Of a DNA stretch of 64,000 nt, positions 10,101 to 18,671 are shown one piece after another. The notes beneath the pieces are model-generated. The model saw only the letters and a program-made list of their open reading frames with translations. It searched no databases and had not been told where the DNA came from. Position numbers and translations under genes: made by a program. The first letter of the stretch is position 1. The number at the start of each line of letters is the position of its first letter. Where the stretch lies: contig JAIORJ010000077.1 in NCBI GenBank assembly GCA_021108185.1, positions 1-64,000 of the forward strand, in the 5' to 3' direction. Origin of the DNA: Methanococcoides sp. Its GTDB lineage: Archaea; Halobacteriota; Methanosarcinia; Methanosarcinales; Methanosarcinaceae.

Positions 10101-11384
10101 TCACTGTTCGCTTAGGATCACATCCGCTCCGATGGAACGCATTGAATCGAAGAAGTTCGGATATGAGATAAAGATGGCTTCCGCAGTATCGATGGTCGTA
10201 TCACCTGCGATCATTCCGGCAAGTGTCAGCGACATCACTATGCGGTGGTCGTGCCAACCGTGGACATCTGCACCTTTAAGCTCTCCTCCTTTGATGGTGA
10301 GCTTGTCCTTTTCCTCACTTGTGGAGATTCCCATTTTATTGAGCTCTACAGCCATTGCATGGAGCCTGTCGGTTTCCTTGTATCTGACGTGTTCGGCATT
10401 GGTAATGACAGTCTCACCTTCTGCAACTGCACCGAGGACCGCGACTGTAGGTACGAGGTCAGGTGTTGCACCGGCATCCATTGTAATGCCGTGGAGTTTG
10501 CCACCATTTACTTCCACGGTTCCTTCTTCTTTGTTCCAGTAGACATTGGCACCCATTTCCTTTAGGATATCTATGATGGCCACATCTCCCTGCATGGATG
10601 GGTACAGATTATTGACCTTGATCTTCGTATCTGTCATTGCAGCTGCTGCAAGAAGATATGATGCCGAGGAAAAGTCTCCTGGTACGGTATATTCCTTGAG
10701 CCTGTACTTCTGACTACCAGGTATTATGAACTTAAGGTTCTGATTATCTTCCAGATATATCTCAGCACCGGCTTTCTCCAGAATGTCCAATGTGACATCG
10801 ACATAAGGTCTGGATTTCAGTTCTCCCTTTATTGAAAGCGTTGTACTGTTCTTTGTCAGTGGACATGCAAGCAGCAGGGCTGATATGAACTGTGAACTTA
10901 TGGAGCCGTCTATCTTTGCGATAGCACCTTTTAATCCTCCGGTGACCACAATAGGTGCACACCCGTTCCCTCGTGTTGATATGGACTGAACTCCAAGGTC
11001 GTTCAATACATTGAGCAGTGGTCCATTAGGCCTTGATCTTATGGAATTATCTCCTGTAAGAACGGTAGTTCCCTGGCCAAGGGCAGAAACGGCTGTCATA
11101 AAACGAAGCGTTGTTCCGGAATTGCCAACATCGATAACGTTCTCAGGAATTTGTGGTTCTCCGTCAACACCGGTTATCAATAATTTATCTCCATCCTTTT
11201 CGATGTATGCACCTAACATCTCACAGGCCTTTATCGTTGATTGGGTATCTGCTGAGATCAAAGGTCTGTGGATAATGGATTCTTTTGAGAGAGCTGCAAC
11301 TGTGATGGCTCTGTGAGTATAACTTTTTGAAGGAGGTGCAAAGATCTCTCCGTGCACTCCTGATCTTCCTACTGTAACTTTCAT
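10101..11384 (-). CDS. aroA: 3-phosphoshikimate 1-carboxyvinyltransferase (EPSP synthase)
   Basis: 427 residues, normal for EPSP synthase, which joins phosphoenolpyruvate to shikimate-3-phosphate in the chorismate pathway. PPSKSYTHR near residue 17, LDVGNSGTTLRFM-type sequence (DVGNSGTTLRFMTA, about 85-98) and HVRYKETDRLHAMAVELNKM are family signatures. The start codon follows directly on the thyA stop (no spacer), indicating translational coupling in a thyA-aroA operon. Confidence 0.95.
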   Translation of the reverse strand: MKVTVGRSGVHGEIFAPPSKSYTHRAITVAALSKESIIHRPLISADTQSTIKACEMLGAYIEKDGDKLLITGVDGEPQIPENVIDVGNSGTTLRFMTAVSALGQGTTVLTGDNSIRSRPNGPLLNVLNDLGVQSISTRGNGCAPIVVTGGLKGAIAKIDGSISSQFISALLLACPLTKNSTTLSIKGELKSRPYVDVTLDILEKAGAEIYLEDNQNLKFIIPGSQKYRLKEYTVPGDFSSASYLLAAAAMTDTKIKVNNLYPSMQGDVAIIDILKEMGANVYWNKEEGTVEVNGGKLHGITMDAGATPDLVPTVAVLGAVAEGETVITNAEHVRYKETDRLHAMAVELNKMGISTSEEKDKLTIKGGELKGADVHGWHDHRIVMSLTLAGMIAGDTTIDTAEAIFISYPNFFDSMRSIGADVILSEQ

Positions 11385-12038
11385 TTACTGCACCCCTTTA
11401 ATGATCTTCTCTATCTTGTCCCAATCATGGTCGTATATATGTGCAGAAACACTCACGGTCGTTATCGTTCCTGGAGCAAGTCCTACTTTATCTGCAACAT
11501 ATTCGAGCAGTTTTGAAAGCCCATACAGGTTTGCAGGATATGCGCCGGCAAAATCATGGCTTCTGAACAATGTTGTAAGATGCACTTTTTCATCCCGTAT
11601 TTTAAAATCATCAATTATCATGCATGGCACTTCATCCACTTCGGTATCGATCGTTGGTACCCATGTGATGGCAGTAGCTCTGCGTGTTGTCTTGTTGTCT
11701 GTCAGTTTCTCGATGACATACTCTATCTGGTCGACCTTACCATCCCAGTTCCTGAGCCGTTGACCGTAGGTGTATTCGAAATCCTGTGCATTTTCACCTG
11801 TAATAAGCTGTTTTGCATATTCTTCCAGCCTCTCATGGTTCCAGGCACTATCCTCAGGTATCTCATTACTGTATGGGTCCTCGATAACGACCATAAGGTT
11901 CATGAATTCGCGTATCTGGCTCCCACGCTCATCTGTGATCACATTTCCATGGTTCCATATGACATTGAGTCCTCGATACCATGCATCGCTTATAGTCCGG
12001 GCTTTTATGATCCTTCCAATTGCAGCATCATGCGTCAT
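11385..12038 (-). CDS. thyA: Archaeal thymidylate synthase (ThyA-like)
   Basis: 217 residues, shorter than bacterial ThyA, as in the methanogen form. The catalytic cysteine lies in EVPCMIIDDF (C139); LTTLFRSHDFAGAYPANLYGL supplies the arginine, asparagine and tyrosine that bind dUMP phosphate and base. It makes dTMP from dUMP with a methylene carrier, presumably methylene-tetrahydromethanopterin in this lineage (inference). First gene of the pair with aroA, which starts at the next base. Confidence 0.85.
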   Translation of the reverse strand: MTHDAAIGRIIKARTISDAWYRGLNVIWNHGNVITDERGSQIREFMNLMVVIEDPYSNEIPEDSAWNHERLEEYAKQLITGENAQDFEYTYGQRLRNWDGKVDQIEYVIEKLTDNKTTRRATAITWVPTIDTEVDEVPCMIIDDFKIRDEKVHLTTLFRSHDFAGAYPANLYGLSKLLEYVADKVGLAPGTITTVSVSAHIYDHDWDKIEKIIKGVQ

Positions 12039-12206
12039 GATAAATTCTCCACTAATGAACTTAAATAGGCATTATCCTTCTAATATAGGTATCTGTTCAA
12101 TGTTCAATATTGTTCATTGATATGCATCCAATGTCTATAAATTCTGTTCAAAAAACGTAGGTTAATAGCTCAAAACAGAAAAGATAATAAACTTCCAATC
12201 CATTCA

Positions 12207-12662
12207 ATGGCCATAATGGAAGACGGTAGTTTCTGCTATACCATAGGCTATAGTAACAGGTCTCTTGAATATCTTATTGATATGGTGCAAAGTTTCAATA
12301 TCGTTCATTTGGTGGATATTCGCAGTTATCCGCATTCGGTGCACGAGGATTTCAATAAGGAGAACCTCGAGATAGTGCTTCCCAAGAACAATATTGTCTA
12401 TTCTCATTGTCCCGGTCTCGGAGGCTTAAGGGATGGGAGCTATATGGATTATACAAAGACCGATGAGTTCAGTAAATATTACTCCCGTTTAGTGGATAAA
12501 ATAGAGGCTGTCAATAAAGCGGGTTCAGGTATCGTTCTTATGTGTGCTGAAAAAAACCCGAAGGATTGCCATCGATACCATTTATCAAAGGTTCTTGAAT
12601 CTTCCGGAATAAAAATAATACACCTGACCGATCCTGGCCAGGTAGACCTTTTCAGGTTCTAA
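12207..12662 (+). CDS. DUF488 family protein
   Basis: 151 residues. It opens with YTIGYSNRSLEYLIDMVQ and has LVDIRSYPHS and VLMCAEKNPKDCHRYHLS, the conserved cysteines and histidines of DUF488. The family is widespread, has no settled function, and its fold suggests nucleotide or metal binding. An alternative start is the ATG at 12216. It runs convergently with htpX, 4 nt between stops. Confidence 0.8.
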   Translation: MAIMEDGSFCYTIGYSNRSLEYLIDMVQSFNIVHLVDIRSYPHSVHEDFNKENLEIVLPKNNIVYSHCPGLGGLRDGSYMDYTKTDEFSKYYSRLVDKIEAVNKAGSGIVLMCAEKNPKDCHRYHLSKVLESSGIKIIHLTDPGQVDLFRF

Positions 12663-12666
12663 TTTT

Positions 12667-13524
12667 TCACATCTCGTTCAGGCGGCGTATCCTTTCCTCT
12701 GTGGCCGGATGTGTCCTGAACAATTTCATCAATGAACTTCCTCTTAGGGGATTGACGATGAACATATGTGCTGTGCTCTGGGATGGCTGAACATCGTTCT
12801 TTCTTGGCTGGTAGTTCTGTGCTCCAGATTCAAGTTTAGAGAGTGCACTGGCAAGTGCCCAAGGTTTCTGTGAAATGCGTGCTCCTTCTGCATCTGCACC
12901 GAACTCACGTGAACGTGATATTGCAAACTGTATGATGGTTGCTGCCAGCGGTGCCACTATTGCAAGTGCTATGAAGCCAACAATATTTCCGCCCCCATCA
13001 TTATCCCTGCCTCCGATACCTCCAAAGATGGCAGCCCATCTCGCCCAGGTGGCAAGCATTGTGATAACTCCGGCAATTGTCGCAGCAACAGCACTGATGA
13101 GTGTGTCCCTGTTCTTCACATGTGCCAGTTCATGGGCAAGCACACCCTCAAGCTCTTCTGGTGTGAGGATATTCATTATCCCTGTGGTCGCAGCTACTGC
13201 TGCATGTTTAGGATCTCTGCCTGTGGCGAATGCGTTTGGCATCGATGTTTCCACGATGTAAACTTTAGGCATCGGGAGTTGGGCACGTATTGCAAGATTT
13301 CTCACAACATCGTAAAGTTGCGGACTTTCGGATTCTGTCACTTCTTTAGCTTTGTACATTTTCAGGACTATCTTGTCACTGTACCAATAACTGCCGAAGT
13401 TCAGCACAAGTGCAAATGCAAATGCGATGAACATTCCGCCAGTTCCGCCGATAAGACGACCTACAATGATAAGCAGTCCTGTCAAGGATGAAAGTAATAA
13501 TGTGGTCTTAAGCATGTTCTTCAT
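12667..13524 (-). CDS. htpX: HtpX-like membrane zinc protease
   Basis: 285 residues. Two N-terminal membrane helices (about 8-45), the zinc site [10 protein letters not shown] (about 129-138, H-E-x-x-H), two further helices (about 143-200) and the distal zinc glutamate in [14 protein letters not shown]. HtpX is an M48 peptidase that degrades damaged membrane proteins. A second ATG three codons in (13515) is possible. Monocistronic here. Confidence 0.93.
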   Translation of the reverse strand: MKNMLKTTLLLSSLTGLLIIVGRLIGGTGGMFIAFAFALVLNFGSYWYSDKIVLKMYKAKEVTESESPQLYDVVRNLAIRAQLPMPKVYIVETSMPNAFATGRDPKHAAVAATTGIMNILTPEELEGVLAHELAHVKNRDTLISAVAATIAGVITMLATWARWAAIFGGIGGRDNDGGGNIVGFIALAIVAPLAATIIQFAISRSREFGADAEGARISQKPWALASALSKLESGAQNYQPRKNDVQPSQSTAHMFIVNPLRGSSLMKLFRTHPATEERIRRLNEM

Positions 13525-13724
13525 GTTTTACCTCAGTAGTGCGCATGTATCTTTTGTTCTTTGAAAAATCTGTAAATTTTAGATATTTACACCTACTAAC
13601 ATATCTATTGATTTGTAGTTCTATATAAATGCGTTGGGGTGGCACAGGGAGACGTAAATAATTTTATATTGGCAACCCAAATATATTGTCTGCAATACTC
13701 GTTTTGAGTGAAATGGTTCTCATC

Positions 13725-13873
13725 ATGACACCTAAAAAAAGGATGGTGCCGAGGGCACAATCGAAAAACACATCTTCGGAATGTTTGATAGAAAGCTAAT
13801 GTAACTTATAATGCTCTTTGCAATACTCTTCCTTGTTACATTATTGTCCGTTGGGATGGTCACTGTAGGATAA
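13725..13873 (+). pseudogene. Decayed small single-helix membrane protein
   Basis: An ATG at 13725 opens MTPKK and runs into a run of seven A (13734-13740). Adding one base there joins it to KDGAEGTIEKHIFGMFDRKL, which is broken by TAA at 13802-13804, and the same frame then continues with LIMLFAILFLVTLLSVGMV to a TAA at 13871. The result would be a 48-residue protein with a basic head and one transmembrane helix. Two lesions suggest a pseudogene; a sequencing error in the A run is possible for one of them. The rest of 13525-13918 holds nothing else. Confidence 0.4.
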
Positions 13874-13899
13874 AAAAGAAAGAAAAAAAGAAGGAATTT

Positions 13900-13919
13900 A
13901 AAGTCGATATCTCGACTTT
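13900..13919 (-). terminator. Terminator of the coiled-coil/lipoprotein operon
   Basis: AAAGTCGA-TATC-TCGACTTT is a perfect 8-bp stem overlapping the stop of the lipoprotein gene. Read on the minus strand it is followed by AAATTCC and a long T-rich run. Confidence 0.65.
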
Positions 13920-14179
13920 CATACCTCTTCTACTATCAGTTCTGTATCTTCTTCTATCTCGGAGATCAGAGCTTCAAATTCCTCAAGATCGTTCTCAAGG
14001 GCTGCTATTTCAGAATCTGTCAGTTCAACTCCCTCTTCTGCAAGTATCTCGTCTGCAGCGGTGGTAGCTGTTTCTGTTTCTTCTTCTGTGGCATTGTCGG
14101 CAGGCTCTCCTACGCAACCGGAGAATGCTAGTCCGATGAGAAGGATGGCAACAATTCCCAGATGTTTAATGCTCACCAT
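13919..14179 (-). CDS. Small acidic lipoprotein
   Basis: 86 residues. Residues 1-21 form a signal peptide ending in the lipobox LAFSGC, so Cys21 or so is probably lipidated. The mature part is almost entirely Glu, Asp, Ala and Thr and predicted helical. It follows the large exported coiled-coil protein by 2 nt and is surely co-transcribed with it, suggesting that both act together at the cell surface. Function unknown. Confidence 0.7.
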   Translation of the reverse strand: MVSIKHLGIVAILLIGLAFSGCVGEPADNATEEETETATTAADEILAEEGVELTDSEIAALENDLEEFEALISEIEEDTELIVEEV

Positions 14180-14181
14180 GA

Positions 14182-15759
14182 TCAGACCACCTCTGTTGAG
14201 TTGTCGTCATCGGAACTTTCATCTTTATCATCATCTTCGGAATCGTCGGAGTCTTCATCATCCATTTCTTCTGTGCTGTTGTCTTCAAGTTCATTCTCTT
14301 TTTCATCAGCACTGTCATCATCGGAGTTTTTATCTTCCATTTCTTCGGTGCTGTCGTCTTCAAGTTCATTCTCTTTTTCATCAGCACTGTCATCGGAGTC
14401 TTCATCCTCTTCATCGTCGCTTACCTTTGGAGCAGCCCATTCAAGTTCAGTGCTCTCATCATCCTTCTCGATCTTGTAAGAGCCTTCTCCTGAAAGGGAT
14501 GTACTGCCTGTTCCTTCTGCTTTGATGGTGATATCCTCTCCACGGACCATGACTGTGAGGCGGGACCCTTCAATTTTTGCTTCTCCGGTGAAATTATGGT
14601 AGACAAATGCATAGCTTCCGTCTCCTGTGCTGTCCTCATCGAACTGCTCGTAATCTCCATCAAGCTTAATTTCTGCGTCACCTGCAAGGTCTTTGATAAC
14701 GACCGTGGCATTGGTTGCAGTGAACTCCACCTCAAGTTCTCCTGAAAGCACGATTGTTCCATCACCTTCAGCATCGATCAGACCTTCACCTGCCAATGTC
14801 ACATAGCCCTGTCTGAACCCTTTCATTTCCTGAACAAGCGCTCTAAGTTTTGTGTTGGCTTCATTAGTCAGTCTGATGGATTTACGGAGCTGTTCGCCAG
14901 CGTCTTCTTCTCCATTCTGGTAAGCTTCCCTTGCACGTTCATGCGCCTGTTTAGCTTCCTCGATGAGTGCATTGTAATCGTCAAGCATTTCCTGGAGGTC
15001 TTCAGTATCTTCGCCGTCCTCGGTCAAACTGTCGATCTCATTCTGGAGTCTCTCTGAAACACCATCTGTTTTCTCAAGGTAGTTAACAAGGCCACTGTTG
15101 ATCCTCTGTGCTCTCATCCTGTTCAGGTCCTTCTGAGCATCACTCCAGATCTTCCTTATGTCCTTTGTTGCTTCGGAGAGGTCCTTTCTGGTATCTGCGG
15201 CAGCAACATCATCTTTCTGTGCTTCAAGCCTGACGATGTATGTGTCAATTGTCTCATTGACCTCTTCAGTATAGCTTCCGTCTTCCTTGATCGTTTCAAG
15301 ACGGGTGACCATGTAATCAATGGTTCCGGTCAGGTATTCCTTTGCTGCGTCCATTGCTTCTGTGGCATTTAATTCACCTTTGGCCTGCAATGCTTTAGCG
15401 TTCTGGAAATTTCCTCTTAGTTCATCATAGCCAGCCTTTGAAAGCTGAACTTTGCTCCTTGCCCGGTCATTTCGCATTTCCTTTTCCTGGATCATTTCAG
15501 GTGTGATGTTCTCATCTTTATTTTCCTGTAATCTTATCCTGTCTGCATCCGTGGCTCCAACGCCATTATCCCCTTGATTGGCAGCAAACTTTGGTGTGAT
15601 CTTCTCATCTTTGTGTTCTTGTAACTTTATCCTGTCTGCATCTATGGCTCCAACACCATTACCCCCTTGGTTGGCAGCAAAAGCAGTCACAGGAAGAAGA
15701 CTTAATATCATCAGTATGGCACCGATCAGTGCAAACCCTTTCATTGTTTTATTCTTCAT
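14182..15759 (-). CDS. Exported coiled-coil protein with acidic repeat tail
   Basis: 525 residues. A signal peptide (about 1-28, ending AFA) is followed by two copies of a roughly 29-residue unit (AANQGGNGVGAIDADRIKLQ and AANQGDNGVGATDADRIRLQ starts), a long helical region (about 90-335) rich in Glu, Lys, Arg and Ala, a beta-rich region (about 340-450) with alternating hydrophobic residues, and a C-terminal acidic region with two copies of DSADEKENELED plus STEEM. No membrane anchor is seen after the signal. Likely a surface or secreted structural protein; the co-transcribed lipoprotein may tether it. The acidic tail could bind cations. Function unknown. Confidence 0.7.
   Translation of the reverse strand: MKNKTMKGFALIGAILMILSLLPVTAFAANQGGNGVGAIDADRIKLQEHKDEKITPKFAANQGDNGVGATDADRIRLQENKDENITPEMIQEKEMRNDRARSKVQLSKAGYDELRGNFQNAKALQAKGELNATEAMDAAKEYLTGTIDYMVTRLETIKEDGSYTEEVNETIDTYIVRLEAQKDDVAAADTRKDLSEATKDIRKIWSDAQKDLNRMRAQRINSGLVNYLEKTDGVSERLQNEIDSLTEDGEDTEDLQEMLDDYNALIEEAKQAHERAREAYQNGEEDAGEQLRKSIRLTNEANTKLRALVQEMKGFRQGYVTLAGEGLIDAEGDGTIVLSGELEVEFTATNATVVIKDLAGDAEIKLDGDYEQFDEDSTGDGSYAFVYHNFTGEAKIEGSRLTVMVRGEDITIKAEGTGSTSLSGEGSYKIEKDDESTELEWAAPKVSDDEEDEDSDDSADEKENELEDDSTEEMEDKNSDDDSADEKENELEDNSTEEMDDEDSDDSEDDDKDESSDDDNSTEVV
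14261..14401 (-). repeat. Tandem repeat coding the acidic tail
   Basis: Two nearly identical units of about 65-72 bases (starting near 14261 and 14336) encode the repeated DSADEKENELED segment. The units differ by a few substitutions and a 3-base length difference, so the number of units probably varies between strains. Confidence 0.7.
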
Positions 15760-16126
15760 AATGGATCCCTTCCTTTGTTTATTATGTGATAAGATCTTGA
15801 TTATCGATGTAATGAACTTACAAGCTCAACTTTGGATACGTGGGATATAAGCTTACTTTTATTGATTCTCATAATTAAGATGATCTAAAGTATTATCTGG
15901 GGGATTAAAAGCATTTTTTTACTTTATAATACTTTATATTGAATTATTTTGTCTACTAAAAAGCAAAATATGCTTATTTTCCAATATAAACCTATGATAC
16001 CACGTTTTTAATTGAAATTCCCGTCCCTTTATATTTAGACTGTTTAGCTATTCAATATTTTCGGTATTTCTATCATTATTATTCCGGAAGTCATAAAACT
16101 TCAATAATACGAATTGTTGAATAAAA

Positions 16127-16140
16127 AACTATAAAAGTGG
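16127..16140 (+). promoter_or_regulatory. TATA box for a leaderless transcript
   Basis: AACTATAAAAGTGG lies about 27 nt before the GTG start at 16160, so transcription should begin at or very near the start codon. The remaining part of 15760-16126 is AT-rich and shows no gene. Confidence 0.5.
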
Positions 16141-16159
16141 AACACGGCAATATGATACT

Positions 16160-17029
16160 GTGAAAGTCAGGACATTATTTGGGGTTTGCACATTTCTTAC
16201 ATTAATATTGCTTATTGTTCCTGTGGGCGCTGTTGGAACTGCAACGATACATGGGGCTATCTATGAATGGGACACCTTTGAACCTCTTGAGAATGTCTTG
16301 ATCGAGGTCAATTCCACTCCTCCTCAGTCTATAGTTGCAAAGTATGGTGTCTATTCCCTGGACCTGGCTCCAGGTGACTATGTGATAGTTGCTACTTATT
16401 ATACTGGTAATAGTCTCGTAGCGTCTGCACAGGAATCAATAACAGTAACCGATGACGGTGATTATATAATCGACCTTCTTCTTCTTCCATCCTATGAAAA
16501 TGAGGACCTCGAAGATGCCGAAATAGCCAATTTGAGCGAAGCATTTGAAGCCGATTCGCAGATCATCGAGGCTGATACGGGAAGCTCATATATGGCCTAT
16601 GTAGCGGTTCTGCTGATCTTTTTTGTACTTGTTTTGTCAGCATATGTGTATTCAACGAAGAAAGGGTCGAATGAAAAAAGTTTAGTCAACACTTCATCTG
16701 ACTGGGATAATGATGCTACTTTACAAGATGGGTCCCTCTCCGTTGATGTGAAGGAAGATGGTCTGGTCGGTACTATTACCGATGATTCGGAAACCATTGA
16801 TATTATCACTAAAGTTGAACCACCTGTCCTGCCTGATGACCTTCGGGAAGTTCTGGACATCGTTATTGCAAATGGTGGACGAATAACCCAAAAGGACCTG
16901 CGTGGCAAATTGCGATATTCTGAGGCGAAAGTAAGTCTGATAGTCTCTGATCTGGAAAACCGCGGACTTGTGGATAAGTTCAAGAAAGGGCGGGGCAACA
17001 TCATTATAATTCCTGACGATAGGAAGTAA
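16160..17029 (+). CDS. Membrane-anchored winged-helix protein with ectodomain
   Basis: 289 residues from GTG (no ATG is in frame). A signal or anchor helix (1-24), an extracellular carboxypeptidase-regulatory-like beta sandwich (about 25-115: TATIHGAIYEWDTFEPLENV, YSLDLAPGDYVI), a membrane helix (about 146-168), a linker, and a C-terminal winged helix (about 220-289: RITQKDLRGKLRYSEAKVSL, then DLENRGLVDKFKKGRGN). The layout suggests a one-component sensor in which an outside domain controls a cytoplasmic DNA-binding domain. Homologues are common in Methanosarcinales. Target and ligand unknown. Confidence 0.7.
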   Translation: MKVRTLFGVCTFLTLILLIVPVGAVGTATIHGAIYEWDTFEPLENVLIEVNSTPPQSIVAKYGVYSLDLAPGDYVIVATYYTGNSLVASAQESITVTDDGDYIIDLLLLPSYENEDLEDAEIANLSEAFEADSQIIEADTGSSYMAYVAVLLIFFVLVLSAYVYSTKKGSNEKSLVNTSSDWDNDATLQDGSLSVDVKEDGLVGTITDDSETIDIITKVEPPVLPDDLREVLDIVIANGGRITQKDLRGKLRYSEAKVSLIVSDLENRGLVDKFKKGRGNIIIIPDDRK

Positions 17030-17113
17030 GTTGACTTTGCTTCTGTACTATCTTAAGAATTAATGGTATGGCTTATCAATACATTTATATGAAGAATGCC
17101 TAAGAGGGAACAC

Positions 17114-17620
17114 ATGAGAGTTTCAATGGACATTGAATTAAAGGACACTCCAGGACAATTGCTTCTGGCTTTGAATCCGATTTCGGAGCTAAAAGGGAAC
17201 TTGAAATCGATCGTACATCATCATGAAGAACGAACTCCAAGAAGTACCATTCCGGTACAGCTTGTTTTTGAGATCGAACCAGCCAATCTTGAGGTCCTTA
17301 TAGGTCGTCTTGAAGATAATGGAATTGGTGTTGCAAGGGTTGATGAGAAGCGTTTCACAGCACATGGTGCTGTCCTCCTGATAGGTCATATAGTTCATAC
17401 TGATATACAGGATACCATTGATACTATTGATAAGACCGGTTTTGCAGAGGTCGTGAACATTTCTCTTTCAATGCCGCAGATAGACATGCGTTCATCTGCT
17501 TCCTTAAAGATAGATGCTGTGGGTAAGAATGAGCTTCATGAAGCGATATCGGTCCTTAGGCAGGTCGCGATCAAGAAGGATCTTGTGGTCATAGAACCAA
17601 TTGAAGCTGAAATTTCATAA
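17114..17620 (+). CDS. ACT-domain partner of homoserine dehydrogenase
   Basis: 168 residues from the ATG at 17114, preceded by GAGGGA; an upstream in-frame ATG at 17096 is possible but lies close to a TATA-like element at 17081-17090. Tandem ACT-type folds are visible: VSMDIELKDTPGQLLLAL at the start and AVLLIGHIVHTDIQDTIDTI later. It is 12 nt upstream of hom, the arrangement of COG2061, predicted allosteric regulators of homoserine dehydrogenase. It may bind threonine or methionine and regulate the enzyme in trans. Confidence 0.75.
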   Translation: MRVSMDIELKDTPGQLLLALNPISELKGNLKSIVHHHEERTPRSTIPVQLVFEIEPANLEVLIGRLEDNGIGVARVDEKRFTAHGAVLLIGHIVHTDIQDTIDTIDKTGFAEVVNISLSMPQIDMRSSASLKIDAVGKNELHEAISVLRQVAIKKDLVVIEPIEAEIS

Positions 17621-17632
17621 AGGTGATATTCA

Positions 17633-18628
17633 ATGAGAAAAGTACGTGCATCCATTATTGGATTTGGTTCAGTTGGACAGGGTGTTGCAGAGGTCCTTCT
17701 GAGAAAGGGTGATGAATTAAAGTCTCTTGGTATCGACCTCGACGTTGTGGCCATCGCTGATTCCAAAGGCTCTGAGGTAAATCTTGCTGGTATAGATCTT
17801 AAAGCTGCACTTGGCAGAAAGCGGGAATTCGGTACTGTTGCTATCGATGATCTTACTGGGGAAGATGTCATCAAAAGTGTGGACCATGACATTGTGATCG
17901 AGACAACTCCTACCGATATAGAGACCGGTGGCATCGGCCTTGTTAACATGGTTGCTGCTTTTGAGTTTGGCAGACATGTGGTGACCTCTAATAAAGGCCC
18001 TCTTGCGTTGAAATATCGGGAACTTGTCGAAGCTGCGAAGGAAGCTGACCGTAAGTTGCTCTTTGAGGCCACTGTCGGCGGTGCAATGCCTATCATCAAT
18101 CTTGTGAGGGATACGCTTGCCGGAAATGAAATACTCAGTGTGGAAGGCATCCTTAACGGTACATGTAACTACATTCTGACACGCATGATGGAAGAGCATG
18201 CTTCCTATGAGCAGATGCTTGCGGAGTCCCAGGAGCTTGGTATTGCTGAGACCGATCCTACCTATGATGTGGAAGGTATCGACACGGCATGTAAACTTGT
18301 AATTCTTGCAAATTCAATATTCAATCAGGATGCAACCTATCAGGATGTGGATGTTACCGGAATTACTAAGGTAACTCTGGAATCTCTTTCTCTTGCCTAT
18401 GATGAAGGCTATGTCATCAAGCTTATAGGTGAGGTCAAGAAGGACCGTCTTCGAGTTTCACCACGCCTTGTACCGGCATCCCATCCGTTGGCTGTTGGCG
18501 GTACGTTGAACGTTGCATCGGTGAGTACCGATCTTGCAGGAACCATTACGGTTACGGGCAGGGGTGCAGGGTCTATTGAGACTGCAAGTGCCATCTTGAG
18601 CGATATTATATCCATCTACAAGGACTGA
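17633..18628 (+). CDS. hom: Homoserine dehydrogenase
   Basis: 331 residues, the short form without a fused ACT domain. It has the NAD(P) fold [17 protein letters not shown] at about 6-22, TSNKGPLAL near 120, the catalytic region [14 protein letters not shown] and [14 protein letters not shown], and [20 protein letters not shown]. It reduces aspartate semialdehyde to homoserine for threonine and methionine. The ribosome binding site AAGGTGAT lies between the ACT gene and its ATG; co-transcription is clear. Confidence 0.95.
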   Translation: MRKVRASIIGFGSVGQGVAEVLLRKGDELKSLGIDLDVVAIADSKGSEVNLAGIDLKAALGRKREFGTVAIDDLTGEDVIKSVDHDIVIETTPTDIETGGIGLVNMVAAFEFGRHVVTSNKGPLALKYRELVEAAKEADRKLLFEATVGGAMPIINLVRDTLAGNEILSVEGILNGTCNYILTRMMEEHASYEQMLAESQELGIAETDPTYDVEGIDTACKLVILANSIFNQDATYQDVDVTGITKVTLESLSLAYDEGYVIKLIGEVKKDRLRVSPRLVPASHPLAVGGTLNVASVSTDLAGTITVTGRGAGSIETASAILSDIISIYKD

Positions 18629-18671
18629 TGGCTATCTGCTTACCAGATGGGAACGACAGGAATATCTATAC

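Noticed and set aside
14275-14400. CRISPR-like array suggested by repeated units
   Set aside because: The units are tandem coding repeats within one open frame, without spacers. No CRISPR array is visible anywhere in the window.
14162-14479. Ser-rich open frame on the plus strand
   Set aside because: It is the antisense of the acidic repeat tail of the exported coiled-coil protein.
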